64,000 nucleotides of DNA from Parasedimentitalea huanghaiensis (GCF_009753675.1 NZ_WQLV01000007.1:1-64000), one strand, 5' to 3'. Counted from the stretch's first letter, positions 43,934 to 52,434 are shown. Translations and numbers: made by a program. Notes: a model not told the origin generated them from the letters alone.

Positions 43934-45253
43934 TTACCAGCAAATGCCTTCGTAGTTTTCGTCTGACACCATATCGCGATGCAATCGGGTCAGGTCGACA
44001 ACTGTCTGGGTTTTGGCTGCTTCTTTAAGCTTTTCAACGGTCTCGTTGTAGTAGTTCCCCACCAAAACCGCACCGGCGTCATTGATTAGCTCATCAAGAT
44101 CGCCGACCAGTCGGTTTTCAAGATTTGGGACGCTTTCATTGCCACGCCCCGCACCTGGGGTACCGCTGTCATAAGCTTCTTTGACAAATGGGTCGTAGAT
44201 ATTGACCTCTATGCCTTTGTTGATCAGGCGTGCCGCAAGGCTGACCAGGGGACTTTCGCGCAGATCATCAGTACCTGGTTTAAAGCTGATACCGACAAAG
44301 CCAACTGTCTGTGCGCCGCTCTTTTCAACCATGGCTTCTGCCTTGGAAATCTGAGCTTCGTTGGCCTCTAAGACTGCATTCAACAGATGCGCTGGTGTAT
44401 CGTTCTGACTGGCGAGGTGGCGCAACGCACGCACATCTTTTGGCAGACAAGAACCACCAAAGGCAAAGCCCGGGCGCATGAAATAGGGCGACATCGCCGC
44501 CTTTTTGTCACTGCACAGAATTTCCATAACGCTTTGACCGTCAATCCCGCAGGACTTGGCAATGTTACCGATTTCGTTGGCAAAGGTCACCTTGACCGCA
44601 CGCCAAGTGTTAGAGGTGTATTTCACCATTTCAGCGGTACGAATATCGACTTTGTTGACCGCACAGGGCATGTCTTTATTCAGATCCGCCAGGATCTGGC
44701 CGGTCGGCTCATCCATAAAGCCAAAGACCACCAGACCGGGGTCATAGCTGTCGGCAATGGCAGTGCTTTCGCGCAAGAATTCCGGGTAATAGCCAACCCC
44801 GAATCCCACACCAGCCTTTTTGCCAGATGTCTGTTCCAAAACCGGAATACATGCGCTTTCAGTGCTGCCCGGCACAATGGTCGAGCGGATAACGACCGAA
44901 TGATAGACGTCTTTTTCACGCAATGCTTTGCCAATGTCTTCGCAGACACTGGTTACGTACGATAGTCCTACAGATCCGTCAGCTGCTGAAGGTGTTCCAA
45001 CACAGACGAAGGACATCTCCGTCTCGTGCACTGCTCTGCCAAAATCGCTGGTTGCGCGCAGCTTACCTTTGGCCACCATTTCTCGGACAAGATCATCGAT
45101 CCCTTCCTCAACAATGGGGGACATACCCGCATTAATTGCATCAATTTTACCCTGGTCTACATCAACTGCAATGACTTCATGACCGTCCTGCGCAAGACAC
45201 GCAGCGGACACGACGCCAACATAGCCAATGCCAAAGACACTGATCTTTGCCAT
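43934..45253 (-). CDS. algD: GDP-mannose 6-dehydrogenase (AlgD-like)
   Basis: A 439-residue cytosolic enzyme that oxidises GDP-mannose to GDP-mannuronate with two NAD+. The N-terminal Rossmann motif is FGIGYVGVVSAACLAQDGHE. The catalytic cysteine is in GGSCLPKDVRAL (Cys269), and the lysine/asparagine block KYTSNTWRAVKVTFANE is present. A C-terminal UDP/GDP-binding domain has GISFKPGTDDLRESP. Length is close to that of Pseudomonas AlgD (436 residues), and it is the first gene of the alginate-like operon, as in Pseudomonas. UDP-sugar dehydrogenases share the fold, but the neighbours favour GDP-mannose. Confidence 0.9.
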   Translation of the reverse strand: MAKISVFGIGYVGVVSAACLAQDGHEVIAVDVDQGKIDAINAGMSPIVEEGIDDLVREMVAKGKLRATSDFGRAVHETEMSFVCVGTPSAADGSVGLSYVTSVCEDIGKALREKDVYHSVVIRSTIVPGSTESACIPVLEQTSGKKAGVGFGVGYYPEFLRESTAIADSYDPGLVVFGFMDEPTGQILADLNKDMPCAVNKVDIRTAEMVKYTSNTWRAVKVTFANEIGNIAKSCGIDGQSVMEILCSDKKAAMSPYFMRPGFAFGGSCLPKDVRALRHLASQNDTPAHLLNAVLEANEAQISKAEAMVEKSGAQTVGFVGISFKPGTDDLRESPLVSLAARLINKGIEVNIYDPFVKEAYDSGTPGAGRGNESVPNLENRLVGDLDELINDAGAVLVGNYYNETVEKLKEAAKTQTVVDLTRLHRDMVSDENYEGICW

Positions 45254-45351
45254 ATCGTTCTGCCTCTCAATATCGGCGCCATCTGATGCAGCGCTCGACT
45301 CGCAATGTATGGAGGAGAATCGAAATCAGACAAGCAAGCGGGTTTTCTAGC

Positions 45352-45368
45352 GTTAACTTTTTGTTAAC
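45352..45368. promoter_or_regulatory. Candidate operator in the algD / lyase divergent promoter
   Basis: GTTAAC-TTTTT-GTTAAC: a self-complementary hexamer repeated at 11-base spacing, one helical turn apart, in the gap between the algD start and the divergent lyase gene. Downstream are GCTACAG (45381), GTTACAG (45414) and GTTACAG (45456), spaced 33 and 42 bases. These suggest regulator binding. No regulator is identified. Confidence 0.4.
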
Positions 45369-45537
45369 TGTGCCCCGTTCGCTACAGTTAGTTCCTTATT
45401 TCATGCGCGTTGCGTTACAGATCACCCTCTTTCGATTTGTAATTTTTATCGTTATGTTACAGTGTATTAGCTCATTCTGTTGCGCCACCTATTTTTGACG
45501 TCTATAGAATGCCATCTAGACTTTAGATCAACGAAGA

Positions 45538-46479
45538 ATGAGACGCCCAATGCAGCGAATGGCCCGGATTGCATTTTTTCTCAGCGCTTTCTTAACCGGC
45601 TGCACCGGTGCGATTCCCAATTCGACCAGTGGAAGTAACGAAGTGTTTACGCCCGGAGACGGCTACGAAAGGTTTTACAGTTCAGCCGACCACAACTTCC
45701 GATACGCATTTGCTGAACACCAGGCGCCCACCCGCCGGGGCAGCCGTAGTGAGCGGTTCGAACTGCGTGATGGCGATTGTGGCGGTGGTGATTGCGGTAA
45801 TCCCCGCTACCGCACCGAAATTCAGATGCCAACCAAGTCGAACCCTGCCAACGTCGGCAAAGATATTTGGTATGGCTGGAGCTTCCTAAACTCTGGCGTC
45901 CCCAGTTTTACTCGCGAAAACTCTTTGCGACTTGTCTTTGGTCAATGGGGCATGCCTGGCGGGGCAACACCTTCGATCCGGCTGATCCAATTGGGCACGG
46001 ACGAAGGCAATTGGACGGCCTGCCAAAACACCACCTGTGCCGGGTCAGCCATAAATCACGGCGACGTTGTCATTCAGCTCGCGGATATGAATCGTGCCTT
46101 CGACTGGGGTAAACACAAGAATGAAGGTTATGTGTGCCGCTTATTTGAGATGCAGGAGCATAAAGACCGGTGGGTTGACTTGGTTATGAACACTAACTTT
46201 TCAGACGGTGAAGACGGCTATTTGCAGGTCTGGGTCAATGGTGATCTACGGTGTAACTATAACGGCCCAATCGTTTCTCCCAACAGCTTGCTCAAAGGAG
46301 CAAAACCGGGGCATCGCCGTGGTATCTTTTCAAGCTACACAGAACGCTGGACAAAAACACATGGCGCAAAACCCAAGCCAACTCTGGTCGTGTACTATGA
46401 CGAATTCGCGGTTGGGTCATCGCGCAGCCAGGTCGACCCATTGTTGCGCGAGCAATCTAATAAGCCGGCAATCGACTAG
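45538..46479 (+). CDS. Secreted polysaccharide lyase-like lipoprotein (Polysacc_lyase / PL20-like)
   Basis: A 313-residue protein with a lipoprotein signal (hydrophobic AFFLSAFL-type core and lipobox LTGC near residue 21). The mature domain resembles the jelly-roll polysaccharide lyase family (heparin lyase I / glucuronan lyase-like): GSRSERFELRDGDCGGGDCG and NPRYRTEIQM early, YCDEF-like VVYYDEFAVGSS at the end. It would cut a uronate-containing polymer at the cell surface. It is divergent from algD across a 284-base shared promoter region, so it may act on the operon's product. The annotated start at 45538 includes a second Met at 45550, which also works. Confidence 0.75.
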   Translation: MRRPMQRMARIAFFLSAFLTGCTGAIPNSTSGSNEVFTPGDGYERFYSSADHNFRYAFAEHQAPTRRGSRSERFELRDGDCGGGDCGNPRYRTEIQMPTKSNPANVGKDIWYGWSFLNSGVPSFTRENSLRLVFGQWGMPGGATPSIRLIQLGTDEGNWTACQNTTCAGSAINHGDVVIQLADMNRAFDWGKHKNEGYVCRLFEMQEHKDRWVDLVMNTNFSDGEDGYLQVWVNGDLRCNYNGPIVSPNSLLKGAKPGHRRGIFSSYTERWTKTHGAKPKPTLVVYYDEFAVGSSRSQVDPLLREQSNKPAID

Positions 46480-46503
46480 CATTTTCCACAAGGAGTGCGC
46501 AGC

Positions 46504-46533
46504 AAAAAGGCCCGTATCCCTACGAGCCCTTTT
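46504..46533. terminator. Bidirectional terminator-like hairpin
   Basis: AAAAAGGCCCGTA and TACGAGCCCTTTT pair at 11 of 13 positions around a TCCC loop, giving A/T runs at both ends. It lies between the lyase gene (plus) and a small gene (minus), and could serve both. Confidence 0.65.
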
Positions 46534-46560
46534 GAATTTCAATCCAAAACTAAGCTTCTG

Positions 46561-46749
46561 TTAAAGATTGGCAATCGTGACAGCAGTACCATCCGAGTAG
46601 CATAGCACAAGATCATTACCTTCTCTGTATGCATGCACATTGCTGGTAAAGCGCTTGCCATCCTTTGGGATGATTTTCATCACAGTATTATCGACCATAT
46701 CAATGGTTTTATGACCAGATTTGGCAATCGTATGGGTCTTCGTACACAT
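46561..46749 (-). CDS. Small protein of unknown function
   Basis: A 62-residue protein starting MCTKTHTIAKSGHKTIDMVD. It ends in DLVLCYSDGTAVTIANL, which resembles by eye the short beta-strand segment (DLVLTLADGTVITIENF-like) of the N-terminal BapA/LapA-type adhesin prefix domain. The ATG at 46749 is chosen because GGAG lies 11 bases upstream; an in-frame GTG at 46794 is possible. Being so short it may be a stand-alone domain or the remains of a larger gene. The adhesin likeness is tentative. Confidence 0.55.
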   Translation of the reverse strand: MCTKTHTIAKSGHKTIDMVDNTVMKIIPKDGKRFTSNVHAYREGNDLVLCYSDGTAVTIANL

Positions 46750-46794
46750 AGGGGCAGCTCCTAAGTCAGTGCGATTAGAGGCGGCACGATACAC

Positions 46795-47245
46795 ATAGTC
46801 AGCGGGATCCTTTCCAGTAGCTGTGCAGCCAGCTTCCGCAAAAAATCTTCATCAGGACCGGGGAGGTCCAGCGCTGCAAGGCCCATCGTGGCAGGAAAAC
46901 ACCTTCATTCGCTTCAGTTCATTTGTGCCCGTAAAATCGTGCTCGGGCAATCCAATTTAAGGTAAAATTGCGGCGAAATGGGGCAAAGAGGCCTTATTTC
47001 GCCAATTGTGGGCACAGTTTTGACAATAGAAGCCCCGAGACGAATGGGCTGATTTCATCGTTTGGAAACAGATTACCTAGCATGTCAGAACTGTTTCGTT
47101 GTCGTCATTACAATTAGCGCGCATATGACCGTTCAGACGCGAATCAACTTCTACACGACAGCATAATACCCTCTCACCTCGCCCCTGCCTGCAAGAATGG
47201 CGATGCGGCTAAGCTGGAATTCTCATGTAAAAATATGTGCTCTGC
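46795..47245. other. Intergenic stretch without a recognisable gene
   Basis: About 450 bases between the small gene and the polymerase stop. Only ORFs below about 45 codons are found here, the longest starting MGLAALDLPGPDEDF on the minus strand, without a clear ribosome-binding site. The region must hold the small gene's promoter and any terminator of the polymerase operon; neither is obvious. Confidence 0.4.
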
Positions 47246-48508
47246 TCATTTCGTCATTTCTTTGGCGTGTATTCCCAAGAGCAAGAGACTTGGCCAAAGT
47301 AGATAGACCTCGATCTCGATGTTCTCACCAAAAGACAGCAGCACAAAAACCAGAATGATCCCAAAAGGCAGCGTTCCGCGGTTCGATTTTATGGTGTCAG
47401 TCACTGCCAACACCAATTGCCACAGCAGTGGGATCAATAGTGCGAGAAACCCGGTGACGCCTTTTACAAAGAGCAACCCATACCAAGTGTGGTGGCTGCC
47501 GATGGGCATGTATTCAACGATGTGAGACCCCGGCGCGACCCTACCGTGGCCAAACCACACCGCTTCATTCTCCCAGCGTTCAGTTGCAATACGTTGCAGG
47601 GTGGCGCGCACGCGGGAGCTGTCGGCACGGGCAGATTTGAAGGCGCGGACACTAGACTGGGCCGAGGTGATCAACCCGTCAGCAACCATTGAGGCCACCA
47701 CCAAACAGCCTGCCAACCCCTGCCAGGCCCAAGATTGGGCGGACAGACGCAACAGACGTGGGATCGCCGGACAGACGACCAGCCCAACCAGCCCCATGCG
47801 CGATTTAGAGGCAAGTATTAGGAAAATACCAGCAGTCACGCCGATGGCTTTCCAGCGGGTGCATTTTTCTTCGAGTGCAAACAGCACCATCAACACCCCC
47901 AACAGCGCCGCAAAAGGCGACCATGGCGCGTAGAATTGCCAACGTGGTGTGCCGCTGGCCGGGTCCAGCGTATACAGGAAAACAGTAAAATACTCGGGCC
48001 CCGGCCCGCCAACCACCTTGAGCGGAGATGTGAAAATCTTTTCAGGCAGGCCAATATAGGGCGCAACCAGCATCAGGGGTGCAAGAACAAGAACCCACAG
48101 GCCAACAACACATTGGCCACGGATCAGGATCGCGCGCCGGATGGGCAAGACGGCTCCGGCCAGTGGGAACAGTGCCATCAACGCCCAGCCCTTGGCCCAG
48201 CCGATGGTCGAACGGATAATCGTCTTCGTGCCGAAATCGAAATTGATCAACCCAACCCAAAGAATGATCAGCATGGCGGTCATACCGATAATCCAGGCCC
48301 AGACAACGGCTGGTATCGGGGTGTCACACCGTAGATCCTCGCGCACAGCTGCCCCGAAATAGACCACGAGCGCGGCCAATCCACCTAGCATCCAGCCCAG
48401 CACCGGACCAACAATATACAGAGCGCCAACGGCATAGAACGGCCAGGTCCAGATCAAAACTTTGTAGACGATGTTTTCAGCCGGGTTACGTGGAGTGATA
48501 TCGCTCAT
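47246..48508 (-). CDS. O-antigen ligase/polymerase-like membrane protein (Wzy/WaaL type)
   Basis: A 420-residue inner-membrane protein with about ten to twelve hydrophobic segments. The central periplasmic loop and the motif VWFGHGRVAPGSHIVEYMP, then GSHHTWYGLLFVKGVTGFLA, are typical of the Wzy_C (O-antigen ligase) family. It should polymerise or ligate the repeat units of the exopolysaccharide. It overlaps the Wzz-like gene by four bases (ATGA), so the two are translated together. Confidence 0.87.
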   Translation of the reverse strand: MSDITPRNPAENIVYKVLIWTWPFYAVGALYIVGPVLGWMLGGLAALVVYFGAAVREDLRCDTPIPAVVWAWIIGMTAMLIILWVGLINFDFGTKTIIRSTIGWAKGWALMALFPLAGAVLPIRRAILIRGQCVVGLWVLVLAPLMLVAPYIGLPEKIFTSPLKVVGGPGPEYFTVFLYTLDPASGTPRWQFYAPWSPFAALLGVLMVLFALEEKCTRWKAIGVTAGIFLILASKSRMGLVGLVVCPAIPRLLRLSAQSWAWQGLAGCLVVASMVADGLITSAQSSVRAFKSARADSSRVRATLQRIATERWENEAVWFGHGRVAPGSHIVEYMPIGSHHTWYGLLFVKGVTGFLALLIPLLWQLVLAVTDTIKSNRGTLPFGIILVFVLLSFGENIEIEVYLLWPSLLLLGIHAKEMTK

Positions 48509-49986
48509 GAGCGGTGCTCTTCACGGCGGGCAATCAACCAGTTGATCATCCCAAAGCGGGCCCAACCCAGCGCCAACGCAACCATGACGCAAAACGTGGC
48601 GGCAACACCGGCAACAATGGTGAGCATGCGCCGGGGGGATGACGGTTTCAGCGGCAGCGAGGGGGCTTCGAGTACCTGAACCAGTGGATAAGACGCATAA
48701 ACATCAACCTTGGAGGACTGCCCCCGTGCAATGGCCGAGGTGAAAACTGCCTCGGATACGCGGAAGTCACGTTGCAGATCTTCCAGGCGCGCCGCCATGG
48801 GGGCAATGATTTCCAGCTTCTGGCGTTCTTCCAGACAGCGTTTGTGCAAGGTGTGATATTCAGCGTTCGCCCCTTGCCTCTCAGCCTCGGCGCGCACCAG
48901 ATCCGCCAGCAAGGCCGTCCGATCGCCTCGCTGTGACATCTCGAGCCCAATAACTTCTGGTTCGGTCAACCCGGTACGTGCCACGGCAATTGTCACCAGT
49001 GTTCCCTGCGCCAAATCATGCTGCGCCTTGGCCTCAAGCACGCGCGGGTGCTGGGAGCCATAGTGCGAACGCATTTCGGTCAGCAGGGCCGCCTTGTCCG
49101 ACGCATCTTTCACATAGGTGAGATAGTTGTTGTCGGAATAGAGGTTCAGAACCCTTGCGGCCTTGGCTGCTGGCAAGCCCAGGGTTACCTCCAGTGCGTT
49201 GACATAGGCTGTCTTCTCCAGCAGCCGGGCCTGAGCATTTTCGGTCAAAACCCGCAGGGCATCATTATCGCGTACCTGCGCGGAAAACTGATCCTTGGAC
49301 AGGAAACCGGTTTCCTGTTGCAGCCGGTCAATATCAATACGCGTGGCGGCAACCGAGCTGCGGTATTCCTCAATCGCGGAAACCGCACTTTGCTCGCGCA
49401 TGCTGAGTTCATCATTCCGCAGCAGGGTTAGTTCGCTTTGAAAGGCTTGCAGAATAGCCTCGGCCCGCAGCTGTGCCTCTTGCGCGCTGGGGCCTTTCAT
49501 TTGAACCCGGATCAGGCCGGTTTGATCCACTAGATCAATCACCGGCGCAGGCAATTCAGTCACCGGCATATCCAGACTAACGGCTGCGGCCAATCTGATC
49601 CGATTGGCTGTAATTAGCCGTTTGTAGGTCTGGGTAGGGCTGACGGAATCCGTGGCAAAGGCTGACGACGCATAAGACGATGCCTGACCGATGCTTTCCA
49701 AATTGACCGAAGCTGAAGCCCCGGATCCCGGCAGGATCAACGCCATTTGGGAAGTATACTTGGGCGGAGTGGTTGTCAGATAGGTGAAAATAGGCATCCA
49801 GATGCCAGCACACCACATCAGAAAAAACGTAGTGTAACGACTGCAGCGCCAGAAGAAATTACGTGGTTTGCGTGGCAAAAACTGGGCGTTTGGGTAGCCG
49901 TTGTTGACCGCCTTGCTTTGCTTCAGCGATACTTTGGTCGCTCCGCTTTTTCCGAAAATTTTGCTGGATGCAGCCAAAAACGCCAT
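48505..49986 (-). CDS. Wzz-like polysaccharide copolymerase (chain-length determinant), no kinase domain
   Basis: A 493-residue inner-membrane protein. An N-terminal helix (about 52-72) precedes a long periplasmic coiled-coil region (about 180-420), and a C-terminal helix follows (LTIVAGVAATFCVMVALALG, about 455-478), preceded by LPLKPSSPRRM, the proline-rich block of Wzz/Wzc proteins. The tyrosine-kinase domain seen in Wzc/ExoP is absent. It controls polymer length and works with the polymerase it overlaps. It reads leftward from a palindromic site at 50088-50103. Confidence 0.85.
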   Translation of the reverse strand: MAFLAASSKIFGKSGATKVSLKQSKAVNNGYPNAQFLPRKPRNFFWRCSRYTTFFLMWCAGIWMPIFTYLTTTPPKYTSQMALILPGSGASASVNLESIGQASSYASSAFATDSVSPTQTYKRLITANRIRLAAAVSLDMPVTELPAPVIDLVDQTGLIRVQMKGPSAQEAQLRAEAILQAFQSELTLLRNDELSMREQSAVSAIEEYRSSVAATRIDIDRLQQETGFLSKDQFSAQVRDNDALRVLTENAQARLLEKTAYVNALEVTLGLPAAKAARVLNLYSDNNYLTYVKDASDKAALLTEMRSHYGSQHPRVLEAKAQHDLAQGTLVTIAVARTGLTEPEVIGLEMSQRGDRTALLADLVRAEAERQGANAEYHTLHKRCLEERQKLEIIAPMAARLEDLQRDFRVSEAVFTSAIARGQSSKVDVYASYPLVQVLEAPSLPLKPSSPRRMLTIVAGVAATFCVMVALALGWARFGMINWLIARREEHRS

Positions 49987-50087
49987 TATGTCATCTCACT
50001 GAAAAACTGTTTCAATGGATGATACTGCGCGTCAGGCGTGGCTCGGTGATCCCATTCGCATTGCGCCTGTCACAGTTGGATGCTGGC

Positions 50088-50103
50088 CTATCCGTTGGGA
50101 TAG
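50088..50103. promoter_or_regulatory. Palindrome CTATCC-N4-GGATAG upstream of the Wzz-like gene
   Basis: CTATCC-GTTG-GGATAG, perfect six-base arms, lies about 100 bases before the Wzz-like start and just beyond the response-regulator stop. The same arms recur at 50811 and 52417. It is a candidate site for the LuxR-type response regulator encoded between them. Confidence 0.5.
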
Positions 50104-50110
50104 CCTAAAC

Positions 50111-50725
50111 TCAAAATATTCCCGCATCCCTTGCAACAAGAGCCGCCTGTGTGCGGTTGCCAACCTCAAGTTTTCGATAGAGCGTTTTGACATGCAGTTT
50201 GATCGTCGGCTCGGATAAGTCGAGGTCTCGAGCAATTTCCTTATTGGATTTACCCTCGGTCAACCCATGTAACACTTGTCGTTCGCGTTCGGTCAATTTA
50301 TCCAAAATGGGATGGCTGACCTTACCCTCTTCAGCGGTCATGAAATCCAGCGGCGCATATTTTTCACCCATGGCCATGAACTTGATTGCATTGACCAGAG
50401 ATTTCGCCGGCAGTGTTTTGGGGATGAATCCAATGGCGCCCATCTCAAGTGCCTGTTCAGCAATTTCGCGACTGGCCTCGCCTGACATCAGCGCGACCCG
50501 GTGGACCCCGTTGATTTCATTAGCGACAGAAATGCCATCTAAACCATTCATACCTGGCATATTGTAGTCCAAGAGAACTAGATCATAGGTCCACTCCCCC
50601 TTTAGCAAGGCACAAGCTTCGTCAAAATCAGCTGCTGTGTGCAACTCAATTCCATCTTCGCTTTGCATAAATGCACCCAGCGCATCCCGCAGGAGTTCGT
50701 GGTCATCTGCAATAAGAATTCGCAC
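50111..50725 (-). CDS. LuxR/NarL-type response regulator
   Basis: A 204-residue regulator. The receiver domain (about 1-118) has ILIADDHELLRDAL and the phosphorylatable Asp53 in VLLDYNMPGMNG. The C-terminal LuxR helix-turn-helix reads LTERERQVLHGLTEGKSNKE, then IARDLDLSEPTIKLHVKTLY. It sits between exopolysaccharide genes, about 2.3 kb from the hybrid histidine kinase at 53058, its most likely partner because the kinase carries an Hpt domain able to pass a phosphate on. The target genes are inferred from the palindromes in the region. Confidence 0.93.
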   Translation of the reverse strand: MRILIADDHELLRDALGAFMQSEDGIELHTAADFDEACALLKGEWTYDLVLLDYNMPGMNGLDGISVANEINGVHRVALMSGEASREIAEQALEMGAIGFIPKTLPAKSLVNAIKFMAMGEKYAPLDFMTAEEGKVSHPILDKLTERERQVLHGLTEGKSNKEIARDLDLSEPTIKLHVKTLYRKLEVGNRTQAALVARDAGIF

Positions 50726-50810
50726 TACAAAACCTCATCAAAATATAGCTTCTATAGCCATCACTCTAAGAGCAAATGGTAGGGGTTAGGTATAAATTTA
50801 GGTCAGATTT

Positions 50811-50826
50811 CTATCCAAATGGATAA
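50811..50826. promoter_or_regulatory. Palindrome-like site CTATCC-N4-GGATAA
   Basis: CTATCC-AAAT-GGATAA, with five-base perfect arms TATCC/GGATA, lies between the response-regulator start and the divergent glycosyltransferase-fusion gene. It is the second member of the three-site series. Confidence 0.45.
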
Positions 50827-50967
50827 TCCTCCCCTGCAGGCGGGTAAATTCACAGCCGGTCGCGCCGTTTGGGCACTTTCGTCTCACCTTTAATCCTGAT
50901 GCCCTGAACTGCCAACCCCATTGATGGTGCACAGTTATTCGTGAAGCAAGCCACGAGGAGCCACGCC

Positions 50968-52356
50968 ATGCAGCATCGATCCAACGTTGAAAAGTTTTTC
51001 GCCCAGGGAGCCAAACCTGTATTTCCTAAGTTGGATCAATGCTCTGTCGTGAATGTTGATCTGGTCGATGCGACAGCTGAAGCAGTTATCAACACTTTGC
51101 TCCAGCCAGGACGGAACCGGGTCTTTTTCTACAACGCCCATTGCGCGAACCTGAGAGCCACGGATGCAGACTATGCGCAGGCACTGACGCGCGCAGATTT
51201 GATACTACCCGATGGCATCGGTATAGAGCTGGCCGCCCGGATGCGCGGCGATGCGCTGACGTCCAACTTAAATGGCACTGACCTGCTGCCCTCCCTTCTG
51301 GCGTCAGCCGCAAAACAAAACAAAAGTGTTTTCTTGCTCGGCGGGCGACCCGGCACGGCGCAAAAGGCTGCTACTCACCTTCAGTCCCTCATTCCTGGGC
51401 TTCACATTGCCGGTACTCGCGATGGATATGGTGGCGCTGAAGACGCAGAAGATGCGATCTCTGTCATCAATGCTTCAAGGGCCGACATCTTGCTGGTCGC
51501 CATGGGGGTCCCAATGCAAGAGTTGTGGTTGGACCGCCATGGGCACAAGCTTGATGCGGATCTCATGATGGCGGTTGGCGGGCTGTTTGATTTTTGGGCG
51601 GGGAATGTAAAACGCGCGCCACTATGGTTGCGGCAACTCAAAAGTGAATGGGTCTGGCGGCTTGCAATGGAGCCACGCCGACTGGCACAGCGCTACCTGC
51701 TTGGAAATTTCGCCTTCATGTGGCGTGCAGCCCGACATGCAATGCGCTCCAGTTCCCAATACGCTATCCACAAACGGATATTGGACATCGTGCTCAGCCT
51801 AGGGGCACTGATTGCTCTGTCACCGCTCCTTTTGCTGATCTGTGCTGCCATCAGGTTAGAAAGCCCCGGTGCAGTGATTTTCCGCCAAAAACGCGTTGGT
51901 CGAAATGGCAAGCCCTTCACCCTGTACAAATTCCGCTCTATGCATGTTGACGCCGGTGCGAGACGCCAAGAGTTGCTAGCGACCTCGGATCGCGGAGGCA
52001 TCTGTTTCAAAGCGCGTAATGATCCGCGGGTGACACGGGTTGGCCGGTTCCTGCGCCGGTTCTCGTTGGACGAGTTGCCGCAAATTGTGAATATCCTGTC
52101 TGGTAAGATGTCAATCGTCGGCCCCCGCCCTGCGCTGCCCGAAGAAGTTGCCGCGTATTCCCGACGCGCGCATCGCCGCCTTAGCGTCAAACCCGGACTG
52201 ACCGGCATTTGGCAAGTCTCTGGTCGCGCGGACATCGATTTCGACCGCATGGTGGATATGGACATCGCCTATGCCCGCTCCCGCTCAATCCTGTTGGATC
52301 TGATGCTGATCGCGGTGACGTTTCAGGCGGTTTTCAAAGGTCGCGGAGCTTACTGA
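50968..52356 (+). CDS. Fusion of WecG/TagA-type glycosyltransferase and priming sugar-phosphate transferase
   Basis: A 462-residue protein. The N-terminal part (about 20-235) is a WecG/TagA/CpsF-family glycosyltransferase (NAHCANLRATDADYAQALTR, DLILPDGIGIELAARM, GGRPGTAQKAA). The C-terminal part (about 260-462) is a bacterial sugar transferase of the WcaJ/PssY class: one membrane helix near RILDIVLSLGALIALSPLLL, then FRQKRVGRNGKPFTLYKFRS, LPQIVNILSGKMSIVGPRP and KPGLTGIWQVSGR. One protein would thus load the first sugar on undecaprenyl phosphate and add the second. The ATG at 50968 has GAGGAG eight bases upstream; the GTG at 50941 is rejected. Confidence 0.9.
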   Translation: MQHRSNVEKFFAQGAKPVFPKLDQCSVVNVDLVDATAEAVINTLLQPGRNRVFFYNAHCANLRATDADYAQALTRADLILPDGIGIELAARMRGDALTSNLNGTDLLPSLLASAAKQNKSVFLLGGRPGTAQKAATHLQSLIPGLHIAGTRDGYGGAEDAEDAISVINASRADILLVAMGVPMQELWLDRHGHKLDADLMMAVGGLFDFWAGNVKRAPLWLRQLKSEWVWRLAMEPRRLAQRYLLGNFAFMWRAARHAMRSSSQYAIHKRILDIVLSLGALIALSPLLLLICAAIRLESPGAVIFRQKRVGRNGKPFTLYKFRSMHVDAGARRQELLATSDRGGICFKARNDPRVTRVGRFLRRFSLDELPQIVNILSGKMSIVGPRPALPEEVAAYSRRAHRRLSVKPGLTGIWQVSGRADIDFDRMVDMDIAYARSRSILLDLMLIAVTFQAVFKGRGAY

Positions 52357-52416
52357 ACCCTCCCCGGTCGCGGGGTTCGCCCTGCGGCCAACTTTTCCCG
52401 AACAGCCATCACTGCC

Positions 52417-52434
52417 CCTATCCGATCGGATAGG
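52417..52434. promoter_or_regulatory. Perfect 18-base palindrome upstream of the kinase operon
   Basis: CCTATCC-GATC-GGATAGG is perfectly symmetrical. It lies 75-92 bases before the start of the periplasmic partner and hybrid kinase genes. It is the strongest copy of the three-site series and a candidate operator. Confidence 0.55.

Noticed and set aside
46570-47245. Short ORF starting MGLAALDLPGPDEDF as a gene
   Set aside because: Only 41 codons, in another frame from the adjacent small gene, without a ribosome-binding site.
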